A stretch of 64,000 nucleotides of DNA from HXMU1420-13 sp965229525 (GTDB lineage: Bacteria > Bacteroidota > Rhodothermia > Balneolales > Balneolaceae): the NCBI GenBank assembly GCA_965229525.1, contig OZ245886.1, forward strand, positions 620,001-684,000, written 5' to 3'. Position 1 is the stretch's first letter, and each line of letters starts with the position of its first letter. Of the stretch, positions 42,840 through 51,773 are shown in pieces. A program made the translations under genes and the position numbers. A model generated the notes under the pieces. That model was not told the origin of the DNA, did no database searches, and saw only the letters and a list, made by a program, of their open reading frames with translations.

Positions 42840-43556
42840 ATGCAGGTAATTCCCGCCATCGATCTATATAATGGAAAATGTGTTCGGCTTCATAAAGGCA
42901 ATTATGATGAGGTAACAGTTTATCATGAGTCTCCGGTTGAACAAGCTCAGGAATTTCAGGATGCGGGCTTTGACCATATTCATATTGTTGATCTGAATGG
43001 TGCAAAAGAAGGTCGCTTTGTGAATTTGCCACATATCAAACAAATCATTGTTGAGCTTGGAATGTCGGTTCAAACAGGAGGCGGAATTCGAACTTATGCA
43101 GATGCAGACTACCTGATGAGAGAAGGCGTTTCTAAAGTGATATGTAGTTCTATGGCGGTTAGAAATGAACCTGATTGGATCAAATTGCTTCATAATCACC
43201 CTGATGAGACTATTTTGGGAATGGATTTAAAAGATGGGAATATTGCCTATGCCGGGTGGTTAGAAACCGCAGCTGAATCAGTGGATTCTTTCGTGACAAG
43301 GATGCTAAAAGAAGGGTTAAAAGAGATTTTGTGTACAGACATCTCCAAAGATGGTACTCTGGCAGGACCTAATCAGGCTTTGTATGAAGAGCTTAAATCC
43401 AAATTCCCAGAAATCAGATTGATTGCATCTGGGGGCGTTTCCAATATTGATGATTTAAAAAAACTCGCATCTGCCGGAATTGATGCAGTGGTTGTAGGTA
43501 AAGCCTATTATGAAGGCCGCATCAGCTTGAAAGAAATGTACGCGATAAGCTTCTGA
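42840..43556 (+). CDS. hisA: HisA: ProFAR (BBMII) isomerase
   Basis: HisA is a (beta-alpha)8-barrel enzyme that isomerises ProFAR to PRFAR in histidine biosynthesis. The 238-residue sequence shows VIPAIDLYNGKCVRLHKG (about residues 3-20), HIHIVDLNGAKEGR, QTGGGIRTYADADYLM (about 78-93), ILCTDISKDGTLAGPN with the second catalytic aspartate, and SGGVSNIDDLKKL. The pathway logic places it next to hisH/hisF, but here 6.3 kb of exporter genes separate it from hisH, and no hisF follows. It lies 54 bp after the barrel gene, so it may be transcribed from the exporter operon. Confidence 0.96.
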   Translation: MQVIPAIDLYNGKCVRLHKGNYDEVTVYHESPVEQAQEFQDAGFDHIHIVDLNGAKEGRFVNLPHIKQIIVELGMSVQTGGGIRTYADADYLMREGVSKVICSSMAVRNEPDWIKLLHNHPDETILGMDLKDGNIAYAGWLETAAESVDSFVTRMLKEGLKEILCTDISKDGTLAGPNQALYEELKSKFPEIRLIASGGVSNIDDLKKLASAGIDAVVVGKAYYEGRISLKEMYAISF

Positions 43557-43560
43557 TTAT

Positions 43561-44796
43561 TTACTCAGCAACCGGATTTCCTATTTTTCCAATAAAAAGG
43601 ATTGCTCCGGAAGTTTTTTCTTTTATAATCAGCAAATACGGCTGATTAAAGATAATGGTTGGAGGTTTAGGTGGTCCGGCACTCGTAACACCAACTATAA
43701 CTGCAGTAACGCCTGCGGCTTCAGTACCCTCTTCATCCATTTTTAAGAATGTTTTATGCAAAACACTTGTGACCGTTAGATTATTCACTTCATCAAAAAG
43801 GTTATCTAATTCTGCTGATGAAGTAAAAACCTGTTGCATTCCCAGCTCTTTTAAGTCCTCCTTCATCTCACGAACATATTCCATCTCAAGTTTTGGGATA
43901 AAATATTGAGCGGTGTCTCTTATAATAGAGGACTCCCAATTACTTAATGCTTCACTAGAAAGCTCATTTTCTATGATATCATCGATTGTGACTTCAGGCT
44001 GACTTGGTTTGATAAAAAACATGCTGAAAGCCTCATTACCGTATGGAAGCTCAAGTAGAGTGATATCATTAGAAATAAGATAACCCGCAAAATTCTTTTG
44101 ATTCATCATTTCCACTTCAGTTATCTCATTTTCAGATAAGTAAAAATTCGACGGCTGTGTTACTTCAGGATCAAACTTGTTTCTCCAATTTCCATTGAAG
44201 TAAACTGCATTAATTAGAAACATAAAATCTTCGGGTGCTATACTCTCAATGATTTTAGCAATACGCTCGTTGGTTTTATCAGATACCCAATCATTAATGA
44301 CATCCACATTGTTCTGGTCCTGGAAGTCAATACTTCTAGCCTCAGCATCAAAATAGTCCTGGACAGCCTCTTTAAATTCAGTTTTAATGGTGAAATCTTC
44401 ATTTGCCCAAACTGAATTAGCTATGCTAAACTCGACTTCATCATCCGCGTTTTCAAGTTGTCTCTTAAGCGACCTATACCCTTTATTTATTTCTTCCTGG
44501 GTCATATCAGGGAAGCCAAGAGCGTTTTGCATTTCAAAATGAGTGTTACCGGTGGCGCCATTCATGGTCATGCCTAGAGCCATAGATGCACTCAGCGGAG
44601 AAATAAAAATATTTGTAGAACTGCTATCATTTGCATGAACAGCTTTGAAAAGATCTATGCTAAATCCTGCATCCGCTTCAATTAGTTTAGCTTTTGCTGC
44701 TAAGGTTTCAGCATCTTCTTCAGAGTTGCTAGTGGTGTTACAATTCGTAGATGCAAGGAAAAGTATCAGAAATAGAAAAGTGGTTAATGTTCTCAT
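43561..44796 (-). CDS. Lipoprotein serpin (serine protease inhibitor)
   Basis: The 411-residue protein starts with a lipoprotein signal (FLFLILFLASTNC, cysteine at residue 19) and then the serpin fold: NIFISPLSASMALGMTMNGA (about residues 62-81), NDWVSDKTNERIAKII (about 167), FLINAVYFNGNWRNKF (about 193), and the hinge and reactive-centre loop KMDEEGTEAAGVTAVIVG (about 353-370), followed by FNQPYLLIIKE. The hinge has the small residues needed for loop insertion, so it should be inhibitory by suicide mechanism. Bacterial serpins protect against host or environmental proteases. The target peptide bond likely lies in the loop VTSAGPPKPP but is not determined. It is convergent with hisA (4-bp gap). 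Confidence 0.92.
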   Translation of the reverse strand: MRTLTTFLFLILFLASTNCNTTSNSEEDAETLAAKAKLIEADAGFSIDLFKAVHANDSSSTNIFISPLSASMALGMTMNGATGNTHFEMQNALGFPDMTQEEINKGYRSLKRQLENADDEVEFSIANSVWANEDFTIKTEFKEAVQDYFDAEARSIDFQDQNNVDVINDWVSDKTNERIAKIIESIAPEDFMFLINAVYFNGNWRNKFDPEVTQPSNFYLSENEITEVEMMNQKNFAGYLISNDITLLELPYGNEAFSMFFIKPSQPEVTIDDIIENELSSEALSNWESSIIRDTAQYFIPKLEMEYVREMKEDLKELGMQQVFTSSAELDNLFDEVNNLTVTSVLHKTFLKMDEEGTEAAGVTAVIVGVTSAGPPKPPTIIFNQPYLLIIKEKTSGAILFIGKIGNPVAE

Positions 44797-44947
44797 GACC
44801 CCAAGATTTTATGTTTAGCAGAACATAAAGGTTTATAATGTATATAAAGATCACATGAAGTGACTACATGAATAAAATTTCTCCATTTGTTTTGATTAAA
44901 CCATATTGCTGTTTAATCTTAGGAATCAACAAAAACGGCTATCCCAT

Positions 44948-47362
44948 ATGGGTTTTCTCGACAAAATTGGTTTAGGTCGCAAGAAGAAAGAGCAGATTCC
45001 TCTTCTTGGCGATAAGAAGAAAAAAGACATGAAAAAGGAGGCGTATTCGCTAAAGCGCAATCCCTATATACGTGTTGCCATTTTTCTACTTTTTGTACTT
45101 ATATCCGTCTTTTCACTTCCCAGAACATCGGTTAATACCGGGTTCATTTATACACAAGGTCAACCCTGGAGAGCAGACGACTTGACGGCTCCTTTTACCT
45201 TTTCATTGAATAAAACACCTCAAGAAATAGCCAACGAGGAAGAGGAAATTCGTTCTCAGATTCCATTGATTTTCGAAGTTGATGCCAATTCAAGCATTGC
45301 CATTCAAACCCGACTCGATTCACTTTATCGATCCATACAGCCGGTTTTAGAGTCGTATCATGATTGGCAAATTGCAAAAGAAGACAATAGCCCCACTTTA
45401 ATTGATGATAGCCTTCGGTTTGCTCGAGAGTATTCTTTATCGAATATCGGAATAACAGAAGCCTCATTGAATGTACTTTTAACCAGCTACCATGATGTTC
45501 AAAGTCGTGAACTTAATTATTCTCGATTCGACGGAGTTATTGTTAAAACAAGGCTTGAAAGTTTGATCGATCAACTTTTAAATCAAGGAATCATCGATCA
45601 AAACAAGAGTAATATTCAGGCAGAGGTAATAACGGTTGTTAATCCGTCGGTGAGTACAGAACGTCCCATTAATATTGCACGAGTTAGAGATTTAAGAGAA
45701 GCAAATGAATTTGCTCAGTTTCAATTAAACCGATCTTTTAATGAGGAAAGAGCCCAATTGGCCATTGAGTTGTATAACAAAGTAATTGGGCCAAATTTTA
45801 AGTACACCGAAGAACGCCGACAGCAGCGAATTGCGGAAGCCATCTCAAACATTTCTGCAACAAAAGGGGCGATGGCTCAGGGGCAGGTGATAATTCGGCG
45901 TGGTGATATGGTAACTTCTGAGACTGTAAACATCCTCGAAAGCTTGAATGCAGCTCGTTCAATTAATGCCTCTGAATTTGAGCGCTGGACACGCTTTAGC
46001 GGCGGTGTGATACTCATCATTATAACATCGCTGGTCTTCTACATGTATTTATATTTATACCGAAGAAGTATCAGCTCTCACAATGGGTTATTCCTGCTAG
46101 TATTCTTAACAATCAGTTTGATTAGCATTGCCAATTTGGTGCTTATGTATTTCGATGTTGCAAATGCATTTGTTATTCCCGTTGCAATTGCCCCTTTAAT
46201 ATTGACCATCATTTTTGATTCTCGAGTTGGAATTATGGCGGCTATAACTCTGGCAGCGCTAATCGGGCTTGTACATGGATTCGATTTCGAGTACACCATT
46301 TCTACATTTGCAGCATGTTCCATGGGGGTTTTCTCTGTGCGCGATGTTCGAAATAGATCTCAGTTCTTTTTTACTACTCCGGGGATTGTGTTTGTAACCT
46401 ATCTTATCTCGATGGGAGCATTCAGTCTTTCTGTAATGGAAGAATGGGAATTGATACTTCAAAATGGCGTTTTTATCGCAATTAACTGTTTATTTATCCT
46501 GTTCACCTATCCAATTATTCTATTATTCGAAAAGATTTTTGGGGTTACGACCGACTTTACCTTGCTTGAACTTGGCGACACGAATCAACCGCTATTAAAA
46601 GAACTAATGAACAAAGCACCGGGTACTTTTCATCATAGTTTGCAAGTGGCCAACTTGTCAGAAGCAGCTGCTTCATCAATAAATGCCAACCCATTGCTCG
46701 TTCGAGTTGGAGCACTTTATCATGATATTGGCAAAATGGTCAAGTCTGAATACTTTGTGGAAAATCAGGCCGGTGGTTTTAATGAACATGACAAATTAAA
46801 GCCACAAATGAGTGCGATGGTCATTAAATCCCACGTTAGTGAGGGGGTTAAAATGGCCAAGGAATACAATTTGCCGAAAGTTTTGATCGAATTTATCGAA
46901 ACTCATCATGGAACTTCGGTTATCAGGTATTTCTTTGAGAAAGCCAAGGCGAATGAAGAAGAAGTGGAAAAAGACACCCCCAATGAAGAAACTTTCCGAT
47001 ACGATGGCCCCCTACCTTCTACAAAAGAAACCGGTATTTTATTGTTAGCTGATGGCATTGAAGCGGCCTCACGTGCCATGAAAAATCCAACCTATAGCAA
47101 ATTAGAGAATCTCGTAAATCGTATGGTCGATGATCGAGTAAGCGAAGGTCAATTAAGTCATTGCCCGCTGACATTTCATGATCTTCAGGTGATCAAAGAA
47201 TCATTCATCAGCATTTTAGTGGGCGTATACCATAGCAGAATTGAATACCCAGATGATGAGAAAACGACCAAAGATATCGAGGAAGAAGCAAAAAGAGCCA
47301 ACGCTGAAGAAAACACTTCAGCAAATGACGAATCCCAACAAAAATCTACCACAGAAGCATAA
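44948..47362 (+). CDS. 7TMR-HD family membrane protein (PgpH-like c-di-AMP phosphodiesterase)
   Basis: The protein (804 residues from ATG 44948) has a cytosolic basic leader, one membrane helix (VAIFLLFVLISVFSLP), a large extracytoplasmic 7TMR-HDED domain to about residue 345, then about seven helices and a C-terminal HD phosphohydrolase with APGTFHHSLQVANLSEAAA and YHDIGKMVK (about residues 560-600). Listeria PgpH, of the same architecture, hydrolyses c-di-AMP. The upstream in-frame start at 44906 places 14 less convincing residues ahead of MGFLDKIGLG and is disfavoured. XerD begins 4 bp after its stop. Confidence 0.92.
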   Translation: MGFLDKIGLGRKKKEQIPLLGDKKKKDMKKEAYSLKRNPYIRVAIFLLFVLISVFSLPRTSVNTGFIYTQGQPWRADDLTAPFTFSLNKTPQEIANEEEEIRSQIPLIFEVDANSSIAIQTRLDSLYRSIQPVLESYHDWQIAKEDNSPTLIDDSLRFAREYSLSNIGITEASLNVLLTSYHDVQSRELNYSRFDGVIVKTRLESLIDQLLNQGIIDQNKSNIQAEVITVVNPSVSTERPINIARVRDLREANEFAQFQLNRSFNEERAQLAIELYNKVIGPNFKYTEERRQQRIAEAISNISATKGAMAQGQVIIRRGDMVTSETVNILESLNAARSINASEFERWTRFSGGVILIIITSLVFYMYLYLYRRSISSHNGLFLLVFLTISLISIANLVLMYFDVANAFVIPVAIAPLILTIIFDSRVGIMAAITLAALIGLVHGFDFEYTISTFAACSMGVFSVRDVRNRSQFFFTTPGIVFVTYLISMGAFSLSVMEEWELILQNGVFIAINCLFILFTYPIILLFEKIFGVTTDFTLLELGDTNQPLLKELMNKAPGTFHHSLQVANLSEAAASSINANPLLVRVGALYHDIGKMVKSEYFVENQAGGFNEHDKLKPQMSAMVIKSHVSEGVKMAKEYNLPKVLIEFIETHHGTSVIRYFFEKAKANEEEVEKDTPNEETFRYDGPLPSTKETGILLLADGIEAASRAMKNPTYSKLENLVNRMVDDRVSEGQLSHCPLTFHDLQVIKESFISILVGVYHSRIEYPDDEKTTKDIEEEAKRANAEENTSANDESQQKSTTEA

Positions 47363-47365
47363 TTA

Positions 47366-48277
47366 GTGCTGTTTCAATCAGAGCTCGATTTATATCTTCA
47401 ATTTGTAAAGCTAGAAAAAGGGCTCTCTGAGAACTCTATCATTTCCTATAAAAATGATTTAGAGAGATATTTAAAGTTTCTGGTCACAGATCAAAAAATG
47501 ATAGAACTAAGTGGTGTTAGCCTAAGTAATATTGAAGCATTTTTAGATTACCTTATCGATAATGAATTGCTCTCGGCTTCATCGCTCGCTCGAAATATAT
47601 CCAGCATTCGAGGGTTTCATGAATTTGCAGTTGTTGAAGGTATCACAAAAGCCAATCCAGCTGAGTTGATTGAACTACCCAAAAAAGCTAGAAAGCTTCC
47701 TGAGATTTTAAATCCGGAAGAAGTGATTTCCATGCTTGATACTCCTGATACTTCTAAACCGGCTGGAATACGTGATAAAGCTATCCTGGAGTGCTTGTAT
47801 GGAACAGGCATGCGAGTGAGTGAACTTACTGATCTGGAAACCGATCGTCTCTACTTTGAAATAGGATTTATCCGTGTAATTGGAAAAGGAAGTAAAGAAC
47901 GTTTAGTGCCTGTTGGAGAAGTAGCACAAGAAGCCCTTGAACATTATATCGAATATGCGCGACCATTATTTTTTAAGATTGAGAAGGCTGAAAAAGCAAG
48001 AAATAAAGTGTTCCTTAATCAACGAGGTGGTGCATTAACCAGAATGAGTGTTTGGAACATTGTTCAAAAAGCTGCAAAAACTGCCGACATCAAAAAAAAC
48101 GTGTATCCACATATTTTTAGGCATTCTTTCGCTACACATTTATTAGAAGGTGGTGCAGATTTAAGAGCCGTGCAGGAAATGCTGGGGCATTCATCCATTC
48201 TAACAACCGAAATTTACACTCATGTCGACCGATCTCTGCTTCATCAGGTGCATAAGCAGTTTCATCCCAGAGCCTGA
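47366..48277 (+). CDS. xerD: Site-specific tyrosine recombinase XerD
   Basis: The 303-residue recombinase resolves chromosome dimers at dif with XerC at cell division. The N-terminal SAM-like domain (FVKLEKGLSENSIISYKNDL) precedes the catalytic domain with the arginine in YGTGMRVSELTDLE (about residue 148), lysine in GKGSKERLVPVG, HxxR in HIFRHSFATHLLEGG (about 248-262), histidine in LGHSSILTTEIYTHV and the tyrosine in the same motif. All catalytic residues are present. The start is GTG 47366 (no nearby ATG), 4 bp after the previous gene; the end overlaps the convergent bacilliredoxin gene by 16 bp. Confidence 0.93.
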   Translation: MLFQSELDLYLQFVKLEKGLSENSIISYKNDLERYLKFLVTDQKMIELSGVSLSNIEAFLDYLIDNELLSASSLARNISSIRGFHEFAVVEGITKANPAELIELPKKARKLPEILNPEEVISMLDTPDTSKPAGIRDKAILECLYGTGMRVSELTDLETDRLYFEIGFIRVIGKGSKERLVPVGEVAQEALEHYIEYARPLFFKIEKAEKARNKVFLNQRGGALTRMSVWNIVQKAAKTADIKKNVYPHIFRHSFATHLLEGGADLRAVQEMLGHSSILTTEIYTHVDRSLLHQVHKQFHPRA

Positions 48278-48657
48278 TCTAATGCAATTTTTAGATTTTC
48301 TTCATTTACTTGATGATGAGATCCATGCCATATAATCTCACCTTTAAAAATCACAAAGAGCTGTGGGGATTCATGTCGTACCCCCACCTTTTCCTCAAAA
48401 TATCTGGATAAGTTTCTCTGCCGAATTACGTCTATCAAATAGAAATAAGCACTCCCGATAGTCGATTTATCCAAAGTTTCCAGATTTTTTTTTGCAAAAA
48501 AACTAGTACCACATTGATTACTGTGCTTAAAAATCACCTGCCGGCATTCATTAGAGGATAGAATGATAGCATCAATCTCATCTTCACCGGTGATGGAAGC
48601 CCAAAATGAATCCGATTGGATCTCAGTACTATCAAAAAAACGATCTAAAAATCCCAT
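48262..48657 (-). CDS. Monothiol bacilliredoxin-like protein (YtxJ/BrxC family)
   Basis: The 131-residue protein has a thioredoxin fold with a single redox cysteine in FKHSNQCGTSFFAKK (about residues 43-57), and LSRYFEEKVGVRHESPQLFV, the usual cis-proline region. YtxJ/BrxC proteins remove bacillithiol from mixed disulfides; their usual active site is TCPIS, here QCGTS. That suggests a bacillithiol-like low-molecular thiol in this organism, or a family member with another partner. It overlaps the xerD end by 16 bp in convergent orientation. Confidence 0.85.
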   Translation of the reverse strand: MGFLDRFFDSTEIQSDSFWASITGEDEIDAIILSSNECRQVIFKHSNQCGTSFFAKKNLETLDKSTIGSAYFYLIDVIRQRNLSRYFEEKVGVRHESPQLFVIFKGEIIWHGSHHQVNEENLKIALDQALG

Positions 48658-48734
48658 GCATTTCTAGTTTAACCTCTTTAAGATACGCGAAGAAAAAGAT
48701 ACTTTCTGTAAAGCAATCTTAACATGGAATTTTG

Positions 48735-48740
48735 AGGTGG
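48735..48740 (+). promoter_or_regulatory. Shine-Dalgarno-like site for the UPF0173 gene
   Basis: AGGTGG lies three to four bases before ATG 48744. It decides for that start and against the upstream in-frame TTG at 48732. Confidence 0.55.
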
Positions 48741-48743
48741 AAT

Positions 48744-49454
48744 ATGAGTATTCAGAGTAACACAGAAGCAATATGGTTAGGTCACTCAGCTGTTAAATTG
48801 GTCAGCCCAAAAGGAAACATTATTTATATTGACCCATTTTTAACGCACAATCCTTCTACTCCGGAACATCTCAAAAAAGTTGAAAAAGCCGATTTCATTT
48901 TACTCACACATGGTCATGAGGACCATGTTGGTGATACTTTAGAAATCGCTAAAACTACCGGCGCTAAAGTAGCTGGAATTGTAGAGCTCATCGGACTACT
49001 TACTAATGAAGGTCTTTCTGGCGATCAGGCTGTGGCATTTAATAAAGGTGGGACCGTGAATTTTGATGACTTTTCGGTAACTATGGTTTCTGCAAATCAT
49101 AGTTCGTCATATGCTGGGCAATATGCCGGTGATCCAGCAGGTTTAATCATATCTTTCGATGATGATATTTGCGTGTATCATATGGGTGATACTAACATTT
49201 TTGCAGACCTCGAATTATATGGAGAGCTTTACGAACCAACCCTTGTTTTCGCACCAATTGGAGACCATTTTACAATGGGCCCTGAAGAAGCAGCCTATGC
49301 AGTTGAAATGATTGATCCAGAAATCGCAGTCCCCATTCATTACGGAACGTGGCCTCCGATAGCTAGTGATCCAAATATATTTAAAGAGGTGCTGGAAGAA
49401 TTCTCTGGAATTGAAGTAATTATACCAGAAATTGGTGAACAAATACTTAAATAA
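48744..49454 (+). CDS. UPF0173 metal-dependent hydrolase (metallo-beta-lactamase fold)
   Basis: From ATG 48744 (MSIQSNTEAIWLGHSAVKLV) the product has 236 residues. The metal-binding motif ILLTHGHEDHVGDTLEIA (about residues 50-67) and HMGDTNIFADLELYGELY (about 142) with AVPIHYGTWPPIAS (about 192) are those of the UPF0173 branch of metallo-beta-lactamase-fold hydrolases. The substrate is unknown. The next gene starts at the base after its stop, so both are expected to be cotranscribed. Confidence 0.9.
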   Translation: MSIQSNTEAIWLGHSAVKLVSPKGNIIYIDPFLTHNPSTPEHLKKVEKADFILLTHGHEDHVGDTLEIAKTTGAKVAGIVELIGLLTNEGLSGDQAVAFNKGGTVNFDDFSVTMVSANHSSSYAGQYAGDPAGLIISFDDDICVYHMGDTNIFADLELYGELYEPTLVFAPIGDHFTMGPEEAAYAVEMIDPEIAVPIHYGTWPPIASDPNIFKEVLEEFSGIEVIIPEIGEQILK

Positions 49455-49859
49455 ATGAATACTCGGGTCCTTTATACTCTAGCCATTTTTACTTTCCTCA
49501 CTATTTCTTGCGGTAGTTCATCATCCCTTCCATCCAACGATGATGAAGGAACTGTTGTAGAAAATACAGAGGTTGGTGTATACAATTCACTCGGTGATTA
49601 TTTAAGACGAGTGCCGGGAATTCAGTTTACTGGAGGTTATTACACCGTACGAGGTGCTCAAACATTTGGGCAAGGTATATCAGAACCACTTTATGTAATT
49701 GATGGTATAATTGTTGGAAACAGTTACGAGATGATTAATAATATCATTAACCCATTAGATATTGACCGAGTCGTGGTTTTAAAAGATGTTAGTTCCACTA
49801 ATAAATATGGAATGCGCGGTTCAAGCGGGGTGATTGAAATTTTTACCAAAAAAGACTAA
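49455..49859 (+). CDS. Lipoprotein consisting only of a TonB-receptor plug domain
   Basis: The 134-residue protein has a lipoprotein signal (LYTLAIFTFLTISC, cysteine about residue 19), a short linker and then an isolated plug domain: SLGDYLRRVPGIQFTGG, YTVRGAQTFGQGISEPLYVI, DGIIVGNSYEMINNI, PLDIDRVVVLKDVSSTNKYG and SSGVIEIFTKK. These are the standard strands of TonB-dependent receptor plugs, but there is no barrel and no TonB box visible. A free-standing plug is known in Bacteroidota genomes but its role is not established. It lies 1 bp after the UPF0173 gene. Confidence 0.88.
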   Translation: MNTRVLYTLAIFTFLTISCGSSSSLPSNDDEGTVVENTEVGVYNSLGDYLRRVPGIQFTGGYYTVRGAQTFGQGISEPLYVIDGIIVGNSYEMINNIINPLDIDRVVVLKDVSSTNKYGMRGSSGVIEIFTKKD

Positions 49860-49891
49860 AACCTTTTCATTGAATTAGAACTCTACCAATT

Positions 49892-50671
49892 ATGACAAAA
49901 CTATTTCTTGCCTTAATCATTTTATTTTACCCCTTTAAAAATGAGGACGAAGCGCGCCGTTGGGGACAATCAGGACATCGAGCTACCGGATATATTGCTG
50001 CTGAACATCTTACTGAAAATGCAGCTGCAGAAGTTCATCGAGTGTTAAATGGAGATTCTATGGCCGAAGCTAGTACCTGGATGGATGAAGTTCGTTCAGA
50101 TCCTAATTTCCGATTTATGAGCCCATGGCATTATTGTACGATTCCAGAGGGAATGACCTATGAAGAAGCAGGAACACCAGAAAATGGAGATATTCTCTGG
50201 GCCATTGATAAAATGGTTACAGAATTAAAATCAGGTGAGTTGACTGCAGAACAAGAAGCAATCAATTTAAAAGTATTGATACATTTAGTTGGCGATCTTC
50301 ATCAACCACTGCATGTTGGAAATGGTACCGATCGTGGTGGAAACGATGTTCGTGTTCAATGGTTTGGTGATAATTCAAACTTACATCGAGTTTGGGATAG
50401 CGAAATGATAGACAGTCGCCAGCATAATGGTCGAGAACTTGCTGATTTTTCTGACGATCAACTTACAGGTGAACTAGTTGAAGAATGGCAAAGTACAAAT
50501 TGGATTGATTGGGCGTATGAATCTCAAGCGCTTTTACCACAAGTTTATGATTTTGAGGGTGATAGAATGGGCTATGAATATATGTTCCATAATTTCGAAA
50601 CAGTGGAACTGCGCATTCTTCAGGCAGGCATTCGCCTCGCCGGGTTAATTAACGACATTTACAGCGAATAA
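49892..50671 (+). CDS. S1/P1-type zinc-dependent nuclease
   Basis: The 259-residue exported enzyme has a short signal (LFLALIILFYPF) and then RRWGQSGHRATGYIAAEHL, in which tryptophan and histidine at the mature N-terminus bind the trinuclear zinc site. Other ligands are in ASTWMDEVRSD, MSPWHYCTIP, LIHLVGDLHQPLHVG (HxxxD) and LHRVWDSEMI. These are the S1/P1 nuclease motifs in order, so it should digest single-stranded nucleic acids or 3'-nucleotides outside the cytosol. It follows the plug lipoprotein by 32 bp. Confidence 0.95.
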   Translation: MTKLFLALIILFYPFKNEDEARRWGQSGHRATGYIAAEHLTENAAAEVHRVLNGDSMAEASTWMDEVRSDPNFRFMSPWHYCTIPEGMTYEEAGTPENGDILWAIDKMVTELKSGELTAEQEAINLKVLIHLVGDLHQPLHVGNGTDRGGNDVRVQWFGDNSNLHRVWDSEMIDSRQHNGRELADFSDDQLTGELVEEWQSTNWIDWAYESQALLPQVYDFEGDRMGYEYMFHNFETVELRILQAGIRLAGLINDIYSE

Positions 50672-50691
50672 TTCTGATCGTTATTTTAACT

Positions 50692-51666
50692 ATGAGCAAA
50701 GTACTTAAATGGGGTATCCTCAGTACTGCAAAAATTGGGATTAGAGATGTAATTCCGGCAATTCAGAAATCAAAGTTTGGGGAAGTTGGTGCAATTAGTT
50801 CCAGGAATCTGGAAAGCGCACAGGTAGCTGCAAAAAAACTTGGTATACCAAAAGCGTTTGGCAGTTATGATGAATTAATTGCCGATGAATCGATCGATGT
50901 GATTTATAACCCCCTACCCAATCATTTGCATATACCTTATACCGCGGCAGCTTTAAAAGCGGGAAAACATGTGTTATGTGAAAAACCCATTTCAGTAAAT
51001 CATAATGATGCGCTAGAATTACTTGAATTCACTAATAAGTACCCAAACCTCAAAGTGATGGAAGCCTTCATGTACCGGTTTCATCCTCAATGGGATTTTA
51101 TAAAGAAAGTGCTTGAAAGTGGAGAAATTGGTGATATAAAGCACGTTCACTCAACCTTTTGTTATTTCAATAACAATCCTGAGAACATTAAAAATCAATC
51201 AGAATTGGGTGGCGGTGGACTATTAGACGTTGGATGTTATTGTGTGAATTTCTCACGATTTATTTACGGGGATGAACCAATCGAGATACAATCAAATATG
51301 GATTTCGATCCCGACTTCAACACTGATAGAGTTGCAACTGGACTATTAAGATTCGAAGATGGTTCGGCAACTTTTATGTGTGGAATGCAAGTCGAGTTCG
51401 ATCAAAAAGCACAAATATTTGGTACAAAGGGTAAAATCGAAATAGATATTCCTTTTAATGATGCAATGGAACTTCCTCGAAAAGTATTCATTACAAAAGG
51501 CAGAAAAACGACAGAACATATCTTTGAGCCTTGCGATCAATATTTGCTACAGGTGGATGCCTTTTCGAAATCCATTTTAGATGATTCAAAAGTTCCAATT
51601 CCTCTACAAGATGCAGTCGCGAATATGAAAGTGATTACCCAAATGTTTACCAACTACCTATCCTGA
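50692..51666 (+). CDS. Gfo/Idh/MocA family NAD(P)-dependent oxidoreductase
   Basis: The 324-residue enzyme has the Rossmann N-terminal domain (KWGILSTAKIGIRDVIPAI, about residues 6-24), the conserved CEKPISVNHNDALELLEF with the catalytic lysine (about 96-113), and MEAFMYRFHPQW (about 123-134) followed by the C-terminal domain with GGGGLLDVGCYCVNFSRF. These match the Gfo/Idh/MocA group that oxidises or reduces sugars and inositols. The exact substrate cannot be told. It is 20 bp after the nuclease gene in one operon-like run. Confidence 0.92.
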   Translation: MSKVLKWGILSTAKIGIRDVIPAIQKSKFGEVGAISSRNLESAQVAAKKLGIPKAFGSYDELIADESIDVIYNPLPNHLHIPYTAAALKAGKHVLCEKPISVNHNDALELLEFTNKYPNLKVMEAFMYRFHPQWDFIKKVLESGEIGDIKHVHSTFCYFNNNPENIKNQSELGGGGLLDVGCYCVNFSRFIYGDEPIEIQSNMDFDPDFNTDRVATGLLRFEDGSATFMCGMQVEFDQKAQIFGTKGKIEIDIPFNDAMELPRKVFITKGRKTTEHIFEPCDQYLLQVDAFSKSILDDSKVPIPLQDAVANMKVITQMFTNYLS

Positions 51667-51773
51667 ACTTGGTTAATGAATGGCAGTCAGTAAGTTAAAG
51701 ACCTATTCTTGTAAATATTCAAGTTTGAACGATTTTTCGTATTTTCAACTTTTTCTGAAAATAATCAGACACT

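Noticed and set aside
47366..48277. XerD-like recombinase as an integrase of a mobile island
   Set aside because: The length, motifs and cotranscription with the HD-family gene fit the housekeeping Xer recombinase, and no attachment repeats or cargo are adjacent.
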